DNA of 64,000 nt from Procambarus clarkii (taxonomy: Eukaryota; Arthropoda; Malacostraca; Decapoda; Cambaridae): NCBI RefSeq assembly GCF_040958095.1, contig NC_091219.1, positions 28,034,350-28,098,349 of the forward strand, given 5' to 3'. Shown one piece after another: positions 33,940 to 46,389 of the stretch; the first letter of the stretch is position 1; every line of letters begins with the position of its first letter. Position numbers and translations under genes: made by a program. The notes beneath the pieces are model-generated. The model was not told where the DNA came from and did not search any database. It saw only the letters and a list, made by a program, of their open reading frames with translations.

Positions 33940-34080
33940 AATAACCCAACTCACACTTATAAAAAGAAGTGAAAGTGACGACATTTCAGTTCGTCCTGGA
34001 CCTTTAAAGTCCCTCTCCCACTCTGCTGTGTTGCGACTCGACAAGGGTCCAGAACGGATTAAATATATCACTCATTTATT
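33940..34080 (+). repeat. diverged GGTCCAGGACGGACC-type repeat
   Basis: GACGACATTTCAGTTCGTCC, then TGGACC and further down GGGTCCAGAACGGATTAAA, so two inverted cores lie within 140 bp. Confidence 0.6.
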
Positions 34081-34739
34081 TTCACACATGTGGATTAGAT
34101 TATTAGTATGAATATATGTACGAGTATAATAAATAAATTATATATACATACTGAATATATATATTATTTCTAATAATAAACCTTTAAGTAAAAATTTTTA
34201 ATACAAGTTGTGAATAAACAAATCCAAAATAGAATTTGGTGCAGGTTCATAAACCTGGACTAATAGGTCCCAAATCCATTCTTCATTTTCAAATACAGTA
34301 CTTTACAATATTACTGTTTCATGACAACTTTATTCTTTTTATAGAAAATTACAGAATACTATATAAGAATAAATAATACCTTATATACTGTGATAAAAAT
34401 ATTCTTATACTGTACTGTAATATAAAATGTAAATAATATAATACTGTAATACAATTTGCACTTACCTTTCAGTAGATCAGCTTTATCCTTGCAAACTGAC
34501 ATAAAAAATTCCCTCTCTCAACAAGGATCTCTAAAATCTTAACTTTCTGCTATTTATCGTTCAGAAGCCGAACTCCTCTGCTAACCTACTCATTCCCTAA
34601 CCTTAATCACTTTTCTCCATCAATTTATAATTTGTATCCATTTGAAGATATCACTTCTTCCCTCTGCCTGATTTATCCAAACTACACTTCCTACCAGACA
34701 TCTGAATATACAGATATAAACTGGATATGTTTTAGATTC

Positions 34740-35525
34740 AAGATAGACCTGGGTTAGTCTAATTTGTTTGGAAACAGCGTTGTTGAATTAAGGCGCAAAT
34801 TACCATGTTTGCAAAGGACGCGGGATCATTGGAGTGTTTCAAGTGTAGGTTAGATATATATACAAGAATATAGGATAATGTTCTTGAAGGGTATTAAAAT
34901 CGACACCCACAAATTAACAAGTTAGAAATGCTGTAAAACAATTTTGTGCCGAAGGCAGTCAAGAAGCACAACATCCCTTGCCTAAGGCAATACTAATAGT
35001 AGCATGTAAAGGATAAACTCCAGAGATTGAGAATGGGGAACAGGTTCACTGAGAATGAAAAAGAAATGTGTGAAATACTAAATGAACAATTCCAAAGCGT
35101 GTTTGTGCAAAATGAGAATTTCAGAGTCGGTGCCAAAGCCAATTCCAGAAAATGCCATAGAGTACATAGAGGTATCTCAAGATGAAGTGGAAATTTTATT
35201 CAAGGGGCTAGAAAGAAATAAAGCCGTTGGACCACATGGAGTTTCACCTTGGGTGCTTTGAGAACGTGCAACCGAGCTGAGCATTCCTCTCTAACTGATA
35301 TTCCAGATATCTTTTTCCACAGAAATCTTAGCAAATATTTTGAAAAAGGTAAACAGTTCCAATTTACAAAAATAGTTGCCAAGAAGACCCTCTAAATTAG
35401 TAAATAATAGTCTGGTAGTCAAAACACCAGACAAAATAGTTAGAACCAAATGCATAGAAATATACCTGGGGAATAATGACATAATAAGAGATAGACAGTA
35501 TGGTTTTCAAACAGGATGATTCCAA
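34740..35525 (+). pseudogene. decayed LINE reverse transcriptase (CR1/Jockey-like)
   Basis: Broken plus-strand frames read NEKEMCEILNEQFQSVF (34.06-kb-type RT leader, here near 35,060), KAVGPHGVSPWVL near 35,225, LSIPL..LIFQIFFHRN, KKTL near 35,385 and NNDIIRDRQYGFQTG near 35,475. These follow the order of a non-LTR reverse transcriptase (KAxGPDGIxPxxL..RQYGFR). Several stops and frameshifts make it non-functional. Confidence 0.8.
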
Positions 35526-36811
35526 GTAAAAATCTACTTAGTTTGAAATGATTTAAAAGTTATTTTAAGTCTGTCTTCTAAATACATGTAAGGTTTTCTG
35601 CTTAACCCCTAAATAGCTTCAATCATTACAGTATCTGTGATTATCTCCTGTGGTCCAATCACCAAATGCAATTTTTTTACATTACTTTTACAAACTATTG
35701 ACACATGCACCATGATGTGGGACTTAAGTAGCTGAACCATTTATGGGTTAAAGAATTGGATTTATTTCTGTTCAAAGCATATTTTGAAGATCTCCTTTGA
35801 AGTTTTTTCCCCACAAATTCAATGTACAGTATATATTTGTTATACTGAATACATTTTTGTTTTCTCTGTAATTACCATCTATCTTTTATTCATAATGTCT
35901 TTACTGACATTGTTAAAAAGTGGCAAACAATATACAGTACACTCTACAGGAGAGAGAGAGAATTGACCAAAGAGCCAGAGCTCAACCCCCGCAAGCACAA
36001 TTAGGCGAGTACAGGGGTTTGTGAACCAAAGCACACTCCAAAGCAAACTTATTTGTGCTTGTTGCTTCAAATCTATGACATATAGCATATATGGATCAAT
36101 CTAGATCAAGGGGTAAAAATCGGATGAAACAACCAACCTGATTTGTCCAAAACTGTGACTACCAAGAAAGACAAATCTGTACTGGTGGCAAAACCATACC
36201 AGCTCTTTCCTATAGTACTGTAGCTACTCACAGAGACCAAGTACCAGTACTGTAGTTACTAACAACTGTCATGCAGCTTCCCCTGAGCAATGTATCCAAT
36301 TACTGCGAAGTTCTCTATGATAAGCAAATTATTTGCATACATATCTAGTCAGCATGTAGAGTAATTGACCACTATAAAGAGCACTCACAGAACAACTCAG
36401 AGAACTTATTACAGTATAAGATGCAGTAACGATAAGCTCCATAAGAAATGCTACACTTTAGAAGGGAGACGAGTATAGACTGACACGTGACACATCTGAC
36501 ACTTAGATAAGAATAAGATGACTTTGGTCCTTATCCAAATGATAACAAAACCAGCCTGACTGCAGTTATTTTTAGAACTATATGTCCGCAACTCAGAGAT
36601 TTTTCCAAATTTAAGCAACCAAAATAAACATTTGTACTTACCATTCGTACTTTTGCTACTCTAATTACTGTATTACATTGTTACATGATCCATTCTGCAG
36701 TTACTCTTAGTTTGACACTTCCAAACATCACTAGGAAATTATATTTTGAGCACAGCCCACTTTCTCAAGTTATCGCACAGAAAACAATAAGACAAAAATA
36801 AGACAAATGTA

Positions 36812-36858
36812 AGTAATTAACCTGGTGACCTTCTAAAAAAGGTCACCAGGTTATTACT
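36812..36858. repeat. perfect 14-bp hairpin with extended arms
   Basis: AACCTGGTGACCTT pairs exactly with AAGGTCACCAGGTT across a six-base loop, and flanking GTAA..T/TTAC bases extend the stem. TGACC/GGTCA half-sites lie inside. Confidence 0.85.
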
Positions 36859-38623
36859 TACAAAGATACGATTATAATAATGAGCAAAGACAATAATGAA
36901 CGTGAAATTAATATGGAAACAAAAGATAAAACTTTAAAGAATTTAAATGTGGTATGAAATATGAATATAATTTTAAGTTTTACAAAAACAGCCAACACAA
37001 GATTACACTAATTAAGTGTAATCAATGTTCAGTATAACATAACAAGATACATTAATTAGATCAACTCAGTGAAGAGGCTTAGGCAAGCGAGGAAGCACCA
37101 AAAGTCTAGCCAATGGCCTGGCACAACACATGAGGATTTGAACCAGTTCAGGAGCCCTGACAGCCTCAGGATAGAGCACCATCGGTAGTTGTTAGCCTTC
37201 ACAATTAGTGCCAATGATTCGAGCCCTGAATCAAAGTTAAAGTGGATTATAATGTAGACATACAAGAAGACTTGGAACCACACATGAAGCAAATCTCAAG
37301 GAACACCAATTTAAATTAGTAATATTGGCTTTTGGAGAACCTAGTTAACTGATGTTGAAAGTAACTGGCAGTAAAATGAGGACTTGCCACCTCACCTGAC
37401 AGTAGTGCTGCCCTTTAGTGGCACTCAGTGAAGACGAGTGTTGGGCCTTTGGATGTTTCAAAATGATCGTGGACCTTTTTAATGGCCAAGAATAGTTTGA
37501 AGGGAATTTTGAGTGATCTGGAAGTTTTTAGCAAGAGGTTACTGCTGGGTAGATCGAGTTAGGCTCTCATTAACCCTACACCAATTCAGATGAAGAACAA
37601 GAGTTCTTGAAATGGTACTTGTCCTTCTAGGGTGTAAGGTCACTTAAGAGTCCTGCAAAGGACACCAGGTCTGTGTCTTGCAACGGTCAACAGCACAAGG
37701 CACAGGGAAGCTGCCACTGGGGCCTTGTTAAAAAATAAAAATGCACTAGTATTAAATCCCTATACAGAATATGGCACTAGCATGTCTACAATTTCCTGCA
37801 TTAATTCCTTGCATGCCTTGAATAGTTTTAGCTGTTCCAAAAAAATGTGGTTCCAATCCGCTATAAACTGCATTAGCCATTATAACTTTTAGTTTGACTG
37901 TGTTTTACACCCTTAGGGTTAATTTCCTGTCAGAATACTCATCTTACATCTGTCAGCATCTGTGCGAATTTTACCAACCATGTATGCTTTGTAACCAACG
38001 AGGAAGAACATGCCAGCCAAAAACTGTTCCCCAGGAGATAGTGCATTAGCAAACAGTGAGAAAATTCATACACTCTATGGCATTGGAAATGATATTTTCA
38101 CTTTCTTAAATAACTATACTAAATGGATTTAAACATATTGTTAATTAAGAACTACGGCCCCATGTTTAAATGTGACACTGAGATGTGTACTAACAAGAGC
38201 CTGTAAACATGCACAATATATTCTGTACTTTGCAGACTATAATTTTTGACTATACAGTACTATACTTTTTATATATACAGACTATACTTTGCAGACTTTG
38301 AATAATTTTCATTTACCTGTATCTTAAAATTCCAATGACTTAAATAATATTCCCCCAGATCAGATTTTTATATTTTACAATTCTGTAACAACAAAAAATT
38401 TACGTCACCATTTCAAAAATACCCGGCATGCACCACCAGGATAAACATGCAATCTTAAGTATGCAAGGGCTTAAGCAACTAAGATAACCTTTTTAAGTTT
38501 ATGATAATACAGTATTAACTTTAACAAGAATTTTGCCAATCATAAAACCAAGTGTAATATTGAGTCAACTGACAATGATAACTTTCCTTCCATTTTTTGT
38601 ATTATTCACCTCAAACTTTGGCA

Positions 38624-38808
38624 ATTTTGTTTTGACCTTCGCCTCAAACAACTTAAGGGAAGATGACATGAAGGTACTTGAAGACTGCCAACTCCTTATC
38701 TAGAGCTGTGACAAATTATCACAGCTCTAGATTAGGAGTCAGATGTCTTTAAGTACCTCCAAGACATCTTCTCTTAAGCTGTCTGAGGAAAAAGTCAAAG
38801 CAAAGCTA
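38624..38808. repeat. about 185-bp imperfect palindrome
   Basis: Left TTTTGTTTTGACCTTCGCCTC to TTATCTAGAGCTGTGA pairs with right TCACAGCTCTAGATTAGG to GAGGAAAAAGTCAAAGC. The arms are about 85-90 bases with scattered mismatches. The central stem around TCTAGAGCTGTGA is almost exact. Confidence 0.82.
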
Positions 38809-39301
38809 GAAAGAAATAATAGCCATTATTCTATACTTTGAAGGCATAAGCAATTAAAAATATCAATAACCACCAATGGAAAAAAAAAATTGTTACATAG
38901 TCTCATCGATGTAATACTGTAAATATATTCACGTCTCAAGATCAATGTTAATGGTGAAGCCAGAGTGATTAAAGCAAATGATTCAACACAATATATTTAA
39001 GGCAGCTAAGATTAACAGAAGAGGTGAGTAAAACCTGTCTCAAAATGTCTGTGTCATTTAGGACACCTTAGGTTAAAGGTCTTCCAATGTTAAAGATCGC
39101 ATTAGTAAACCTGTATATCAAATAATCTTGAATAATGAAACTTCATACCAAAAAAATCTTTAAATAAATTTTATAAAGGTTCATTGACAAGGTTGGTGCC
39201 ATAGAACAGTTACAACCTCTCAAAACAGTGTCATATGACTAACCACAACACACATCATAACTTGACACTGAAGAGCGTAGGGCAGGTGAAGAAATGGATG
39301 T

Positions 39302-39330
39302 TGCACACACACACACACACACACACACAA
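39302..39330. repeat. (CA)n microsatellite
   Basis: About 13 CA units. Confidence 0.9.
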
Positions 39331-40377
39331 CCTTGCCCAGTAACATATGCTCCACTCACACCACCACAAATGGCACTGCCTGTAGTGCAGCCTTGCCAGT
39401 GCCTCATCCTCCACCTGCATACATACTGCTTGCCAACTATATATTTTTAATTATCTAATCTTCTATTGCTGAAGGCATCATCAAATTTATACTAGACTTC
39501 TATCTAATGAAAACAAATCATTAGATTGAAAAAAATATTTGTTTAAATGTGAAAATCCACGAATATAATTAACGTGCAATATCATGAAGCAGCACCTTTC
39601 ACTGGCACACACTCATGAGTTACCACCTCAATCATTTCTCACACTCTTAGTATTAACTTTATTGCTCACTCATCAAATCCTCTTATCAAACACCAAGACC
39701 ATCATATTCCAGAAAGTGTAATACGCCTGCATCTTCAACCAAATATAAGAAACCTAAGGCATTAAACAAGTGAGGGAGGATGTACGCCTACTTCAAGCTA
39801 TTTTAGGGTGATGTTCTTGCCTGTGGGAGCTATGAAAAGCTGCTTTTTATAGCTACCTAACATACAAGTAATGCCAAGATTTTTTTTTTTTTTAAAATGG
39901 CAAGAAATGTGTAAACAAATAAAAACGCATCCATTTTAGCCTCGAGGTTGTTTGGGTAATATTTAATACTGCTTAAAACCAAAGATATAAAATTAGTTAG
40001 ATCTATATACTGTACCAGTACTCACTGAAAGTTCTGCTAGTGTGTGAATGCTATCGTACATATTTTGTTATAGAAATGCATTTAAAATACTACTTAAATT
40101 TATGCTGTACTGTACATGGTAGTATGGTATAGTATTGTACCAGAGTTAACCTAAATGATGAACTGACATTGCACAATACCATACTGTGTAAATAAATCAA
40201 TGCAACACCAAATGTACTCTTACTTGTGTAGCTAAAACATTAAAAATAGTCTCACATTCAATCTGCCAAAACAAACAGGAAAGAGATTGTCCCATGCTGT
40301 CCATGCCATACATATTAATAACTCTAAAACTAATCTACTGTATACAAATTTAGCATTACCCAAATTATATCCAGAGA

Positions 40378-40462
40378 TGGTTACCTTGAGATGGTTTCGG
40401 GACTTAGTTTCCCCGCAGCCTGGTCCTCGACCAGGCCTCCCTGGTCGAGATGCTCACAAGGA
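40378..40462 (-). repeat. SINE tail fragment, family 1
   Basis: The reverse of the tail: GGTTACCTTGAGATGGTTTC, then CCTGGTCCTCGACCAGGCCTC. Confidence 0.78.
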
Positions 40463-41081
40463 GAGAATAAATCAAGTGTCACCAAGAGTCAGATCAAGGC
40501 AGACACACGAGGGAAAAGCTTGGCAGTGGGTACACTCAGCTTGGCTCACAAGGTTTCTCAGACATGTCCTTATACAAGCAGTACCCCTACTCTTATTTAC
40601 CAACACCACTCTCCTTTCATTTATACGTTCACTCCACACATTTTCAGGCTTTATACCACACAATTTTAGAAATATGGCTCTGGCTAATAGCATCTCTGAA
40701 AACTCTTATAACTTCACATTCATCTTCATGTTCACACCCATCAGTGCACTGATTTTAGCTTTGCATGTATAGTATTTGGAAATACAGTACATGCAACTTA
40801 GACATACATTGTACACTAACAGTGAAGACTATATGTATATACAGTACAGAATATATACATATTTTTTTTTCATTACACAAGTGGGTAGAGAAACAGATGA
40901 CTGCCGACTCCTGTAAACAGGCCGATAGCTTTCCTTTCCCATAGCTCATGGAAAGACTTACCCACTAGCTTGCCCTGGAAGAAGACCGGCCAATCTTTTA
41001 ACCACCAGGTACCCAGGTACCCAATTACCTAATCACTGTTGGGTGAACAGAGGTGTACAGTTAAGGACTGGTGCCTCAACA

Positions 41082-41290
41082 CCATTATGTTTCCCTGCCT
41101 CAATATTCATGCACCACATCATTGGGTCTCCCTGCCTCACTGTTCATGCACAACACCATTGGGTCTCCCTGCCTCACTGTTCATGCACAACACCATTGGG
41201 TCTCCCTGCCTCACTGTTCATGCACAACACCGATTAGGTTTCCCTGTTTGACTGTTCAGGAATAATACCATTAACTTTTCCTGCCTCACT
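41082..41290. repeat. 37-bp minisatellite, about 5 copies
   Basis: Unit CATGCACAACACCATTGGGT plus CTCCCTGCCTCACTGTT; the outer units are diverged. The frames through it (HWVSLPHCSCT) are not genes. Confidence 0.93.
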
Positions 41291-41422
41291 GCTCATGCTT
41301 AACATGGAATAAACACTGAATAAATGGTAGAATACTAGAATGGATACTGTATAACAATGGTTAAAACAAATAAAACAAAGAGTCGTCTAAGATGGAAATG
41401 AATCTGACTGAAATGAATCTAG

Positions 41423-41666
41423 GGAGCCGGTCGGCCGAGCGGACAGCACGCTGGACTTGTGATCCTGTGGTCCCAGGTTCGATCCCGGGTGCCGGCGAGA
41501 AACAATGGGCAGTTTCTTTCACCCTATGCCCCTATTATCTAGCAGTAAAATAGGTACCTGGGTGTTAGTCAGCTGTCACGGGCTGCTTCCTGGGGGTGGA
41601 GGCCTGGTCAAGGACCGGGCCGCGGGGACACTAAAGCCCCGAAATCATCTCAAGATAACCTCAAGA
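41423..41666 (+). repeat. tRNA-headed SINE, family 1, best-preserved copy
   Basis: The head has CGGCCGAGCGGACAGCACGC (A box) and CAGGTTCGATCCCGGGTGCC (B box), like a class II tRNA, followed by AGAAACAATGGGCAG, the TAGGTACCTGGGTGTTAGTC core and tail AAGCCCCGAAATCATCTCAA. A tRNA finder may call the head a tRNA; the attached SINE body says otherwise. Confidence 0.92.
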
Positions 41667-41679
41667 AAACAAGATTGGA

Positions 41680-41820
41680 GAAATGTGGTGAGGGGGGATA
41701 CTGCAAGGTTTCATTTTGGGGCCGACCCTTTTTGTCATGTACATCAATGACATGGATGAGACTATTACAAAATACATCATCAAATTTACAGATGATCCTA
41801 AGATTTATAGTAAAGGGTTA
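41680..41820 (+). pseudogene. LINE reverse transcriptase fragment
   Basis: One shifted frame reads GFILGPTLFVMYINDMDETI, then KFTDDPKIYSK, the FxxDD-containing catalytic block of a non-LTR reverse transcriptase. The usual catalytic FADD is altered to FTDD, and the fragment is isolated. Confidence 0.8.
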
Positions 41821-42334
41821 ACAATGATACAAGTGTTACTACAGCTCAGGCATTGAATTTCAACACACATAAAAATTAACAATCACATATGATACAAGCA
41901 TATCAAAACGTGTTATGGTATACAGATACACCATCAATGGGGGTTAACTCTTCGAAGTAATTAGTGTTGTAAATTACTTAGATTCTAAAAGACATGCTTA
42001 TTAGCATATTCCTCCATAATACAGTAATCTAAATGATATCTTAATAAAGTCACTGATCCCATATTCAAGACAGTAATCCTTCAAACAAGACTAAGAATTT
42101 AATCATCATCTCCTAATTCCAGGTACTGTTTCTTCTAACCTAAACTGATCAACAATCTATCCTAACCTGACCTGACTTAGGACTTATATTTTAAATTTTT
42201 GGATAAATACTGGTTCAGAAACTGGGCTGTTGATATGGAACAAATTACCAGATACTAATACACACAGGATTGTTGGATTGTTTCAAGCATAGGTTAGACA
42301 CATATGTATGAATTTTAATTTAATGCTTTGTGTC

Positions 42335-42592
42335 AGGGGACAGGAAGCCAGAGTGTATTCATACACGTTTTGACTTTTATCAACATCCCTTTCCCCTCCA
42401 TGGCCGAATTATTGACCCCGCCCAGGATGCAACCCCACAACAAGCTGGCTAACTCCTAAGTACCTACTCACTGCTAGATGAACAGTGGCATTGGGTGAAA
42501 GGAAATGAACCCAACCAATTTTGTCTCACCCGGGATTCGAACCCGGAAATCTCGACTGTGCATAGAGAATGAACCCGACTGTACCATAATAT
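42335..42592 (-). repeat. tRNA-headed SINE, family 2
   Basis: On the minus strand B box GGGTTCGAATCCCGGGTGAG leads to TTTCCTTTCACCCAATGCCAC, TAGGTACTTAGGAGTTAGCC and a tail ending CTTCCTGTCCCCTGACAC. Confidence 0.82.
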
Positions 42593-43075
42593 GACCCTCC
42601 ATATCATATTTGAGTAGATATGAATAGCAGCTATCTTGTACGAGCTAATAGCTCATACCAATAGATACAATATAAAACTATTGTATAGAAAGCAATCTGC
42701 TTTCATTTTTTTATTCCTATACAATACAGGAATATAATATAAAATCTCTCTCAGTTCCTCAACATATTTACTGTATATGTTTACTCTACAGTACAGTATT
42801 TAGTATTGAAACTGCATGTGTAGTCCAAAACTTAATCCAACTGTATACCAAGGTATTTATTAGGATAATGTGCCAAGAAAATATGACAATACAGCCCTTG
42901 GAAGGGATATGAGGACAGACTGAAGGAATGATGCCCAACCACTTTAACCACCAAGAATCGAATGACATCAGGTATTGAAAAAACTGGTGATAATAGCACC
43001 AATTACATCATTTCCCTGCTCAATTTACTTGTATATTTATAGTTGGGTATTGCACAATACAATACTGTACATATA

Positions 43076-43990
43076 CAGTGGTACCTCGGAATGCGAGTGT
43101 CCCTGTATGCGAGTTTTTCGGAAGACGAGCAGGATTTACTCCAAAAATATGTCTCGGAAGGCGAGGGTTACCTCGGGACGCGAGTTTGTTGATACGTGTA
43201 CAGGCCGACTGGCGCGTGGTGGCAAGGCGATCGCGCCTCAGTTTACCAGTGTCTCATGTCCAGTGACTATCCCACCTGAATTCTTCACAAGGATTTACAG
43301 TTTTTTATCGGTTTTTTGGCCATTTGAGCATAAAAGTTGTCATTATATATCTTGCCATGGGTCTCAAGAAAGCCATTGGTAAGGTTCAACCTAAGAAAAT
43401 AGCTGTGAGTAGAGGCAGTAGAGGATGTCCCTTCTTGATTAAGAAAATGTGTGAAGTATGGGAAGAACTGCAAAGTTTTGTTGAAAAAACTCACCCAGAT
43501 AAAGCTGTAGCAGGCCGTTGCATTGACCTTTTAAATGATAATGTGATGTCTTACTACAGACAAGTGTTAAAATGTAGGGAAAAACAAGTGTCATTAGACA
43601 AATTCTTAGTAAAACAAGCAAGTCCTAGTGGTATGCAGGCAAAATGTGCCAGAGTGTGCATACCAGTGAAGTCCTCACTGCCTGATGTGATAATGGAAGG
43701 GGACTCCCCTTCCAAACAGTAACTCCTCTCTTCCTCCCACCTACTCACCATCTTCCATACGCCTACAGCAATCAACAGCAAGGTAAGTAATAACTTGAAC
43801 ATAGTTTTGTAGGTTTATTTAGATGAATTAGGTATAAAAATTTAGTTTGATGTGGGGTTTTTGGGGTAGTCAGGAACGGATTAATTCATTTCCCTTTATT
43901 TCTTATGGGGAAATTAGCTTCGGAATGCGAGTTTTAGGAATACGAGGCGTCTCCAGGAACCAATTAAACTCTTAAACTGAGGTATGCCTG
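43076..43990 (+). mobile_element. Tigger-like (TcMar) DNA transposon, internally deleted, 915 bp
   Basis: It begins CAGTGGTACCTCGGAATGCG and ends with the inverted CTGAGGTATGCCTG, flanked on both sides by the TA expected for Tc1/mariner insertion (43074-43075 and 43991-43992). Sub-terminal repeats of CTCGGAATGCGAG occur at both ends. It holds a short frame resembling the end of a Tigger transposase; the catalytic DDE part is absent. Confidence 0.85.
43357..43722 (+). pseudogene. Tigger transposase C-terminal remnant (121 aa)
   Basis: From ATG at 43357 (CTTGCCATGG context) the frame encodes MGLKKAIGKVQ, then PFLIKKMCEVWEELQSFVEK, THPDKAVAGRCIDLLNDNVM and KREKQ-like VSLDKFLVKQ. This is the tail seen in Tigger-derived transposases. 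The DNA-binding HTH and DDE domains are missing, so it cannot transpose itself; the intact short frame and ATG may simply reflect a young deletion. Confidence 0.75.
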
Positions 43991-44569
43991 TATTAGATTA
44001 ATTTATTTTATTATATGTGGTTAAAAATTTTCAGAATTACTACTGTACAGTACTGTACATTCTGTACACTGCAACCTCACAAATTATCTGGATCATATCA
44101 TTCTGGAACTGATCAGGCTTTATAGAATAATCCAAATTTCCAAATGGTTATCCAATTTTGTCTATCACTAAATATTCAAAATTGTTCATGTAAATCTCAA
44201 AACTAAAATAAACACAATTTTATTTTTAATATGCTCAAAGGTTTTCCCTAAGGCATCAACTGCTTCTCCTAATGTTGCACATATTTTCAAAATCATTAAC
44301 AATTTTATCAAGAGCCGCCATTCATCCCATAATTTCCAACACATACGGACAACGTTCATTGAATGGAATTTTAATTACAGCTTATATGATAGACCTCTAC
44401 CAAGAAGACCCTGACTATAGAAAGATTTCATTTAGCACCAGCACTTCGTAGCAACCAGCCTCTTAAAGCCTATTTTTCAAAAGAAGAGCCATGACCCCCA
44501 AATGGTGTAAATGAGTCAAGTCCATCAAAACATCTTGGGAACTTGTTCCAATAAATAATTAAATACTAT

Positions 44570-44790
44570 ACTCGAAATCGGGAATTCAAGGTTTGAATCC
44601 TGGGTGGGACAGATATGGCTAGGCATGTTTCCTTTCACCTTATACTTGCTTCTGTTCACCTAGCAGTACATAGGTACTCAGGAGTTAGTCAACTGTTGTA
44701 GAGCTGTATCCTGAGGATGGCCAGTAGTTTGGCATTTCAGGAGAAGGGGGGGGGGGGAAGAGACCCCTGAAATCAACCAAATGTATACAC
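44570..44790 (+). repeat. tRNA-headed SINE, family 2
   Basis: B box AAGGTTTGAATCCTGGGTGG, then GGACAGATATGGCTAGGCAT, TTTCCTTTCACCTTATAC, TAGGTACTCAGGAGTTAGTC and a G-run tail. Confidence 0.8.
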
Positions 44791-45168
44791 ACACACTTAC
44801 TGCCTGTCCCCCAACAAAAAAAATTTATCATTAACTATTTTCAGATAATCATTTATGATATCTCTACCAAACCAAATTCAACTTCCAATCAAAAATCTTA
44901 ATAAATCTTGCTTAAAACCAGCTGCATGACCTTTTTTTAATCCAAGCCCAATCACATCACATCTCAAAACTTTTATGATCCATTTTACATAGAAAATATA
45001 TTGGGAACCAATTTCAATTGATAATTTAAGAGCTACTATATAGTTTACAGATAATTTCAACAAACATGAACTTTGGAAAGGGAGATCTAGTGGCCGAATT
45101 TAGTCCATTATTTTGAGGGCTCCATTACGCACACGACTAGATTTTTGGAATAGGGTCCAAGACCTGAG

Positions 45169-45169
<1 letters not shown>

Positions 45170-45202
<33 letters not shown>

Positions 45203-45468
45203 TATATACAAGAGTTGTTACATTCTTGTACAGCCACTAGTACGCGTAGCGTTTCGGGCAAGTCCTTAATCCTATGGTCCCTGGAATACGATCCCCTGCC
45301 GCGAAGAATCGTTTTTTCATCCAAGTACACATTTTATTGTTGCGTTAAACAGAGGCTACAGTTAAGGATTTGCGCCCAGTAAATCCTCCCCGGCCAGGAT
45401 ACGAACCCATGACATAGCGCTCGCGGAACGCCAGGCGAGTGTCTTACCACTACACCACGGAGACTATT
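45170..45468 (-). repeat. tRNA-headed SINE, family 3, full-length with A-tail
   Basis: On the minus strand it starts TCTCCGTGGTGTAGTGGTAA (A box), has ATGGGTTCGTATCCTGGCCG (B box), then the body ACTGTAGCCTCTGTTTAACG, CCCGAAACGCTACGCGTAC and a run of about 28 A (the T run at 45171-45198). The two tRNA-like boxes and the A-tail make it a textbook retroposed copy. Confidence 0.9.
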
Positions 45469-45879
45469 TAATTTGAATGGGCTATGTCATAACTACTCTT
45501 TAAACAAACCCAACCCAACCTGACTAAAACATTAGATAAAATGCTGTGTTTTATTTATATATATAGTGTGCACAAAGTGAGTAACATTATACTGTACAGA
45601 TAGTTTTAATGTCAGCACAGCTTCTGGACACTACTGGAGTTTTGAAGGTGTGTACATAGAATTGCATTGTATTAATCCTATACACAGGTTACATGTTATT
45701 CATTACAGTGCTCAATATTCCTGCTTATAAGTAGAGCTTTAGCCTACCCCACTGGATGGTATCACACATGCTATGAGTGTACTGTATAAAGTACAAAGTG
45801 TACTGCAACCTGTGAAGTGGAGCCTAATATATGATCAACAAGTGGGGTCGAAATATTTAGTCAAGAAGTGGAATGCACC

Positions 45880-46050
45880 GAAAGAAGTTGTAGAAGCCAC
45901 CTCCATTCACAACTTTAAGGCCAGATTTGACAATGAAATTGAATAACAGAAGGTAAATTATAATGCAACAGGTACAATAAAACATGTAGGCAGGACATAA
46001 AGAACTAGAACTTGCTGTTCCATAATCACCAATAGGTAAGTACTGATAGG
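45880..46050 (+). repeat. LINE 3' fragment
   Basis: One frame reads PKEVVEATSIHNFKARFDNE, the C-terminal motif often found at the end of CR1/Jockey-like ORF2 (xxVNSFKxxLD), followed by AT-rich 3' sequence. Confidence 0.65.
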
Positions 46051-46389
46051 TAACTATCTCTTAAACAATGCAACCTTTGGCAATTTGGAATAGTTTGGTT
46101 ATTGGAATAATTCACCCAAAACTACACGAACACACACATTTCCTTCCATCCTTCATGGATGGATAATTTGGTAAACAACATAGTGTGGAAAATTGTCGAG
46201 AAATTTAACCTCGAGCCTTCTTGTACACTGTAATACGCATTGAGGTCAATGCCACAAAAATATTTGAGTGTGCTTTTACAGTGTACTGCCGCTACCTTTA
46301 TGCAACCACATAATGGTTACCGAGGTTTGGTTTGGTTCATTTATTATACAGCTTACATACCATAGAGTAGTGCTCAAGTTACACAGAGT

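Noticed and set aside
41436..41497. Possible tRNA gene (A and B boxes present)
   Set aside because: It is the head of a full-length SINE with several sister copies in the window; the body and tail follow directly.
45396..45466. Possible tRNA gene on the minus strand
   Set aside because: The tRNA-like boxes are followed by a SINE body and a long A-tail, so it is a retroposed copy.
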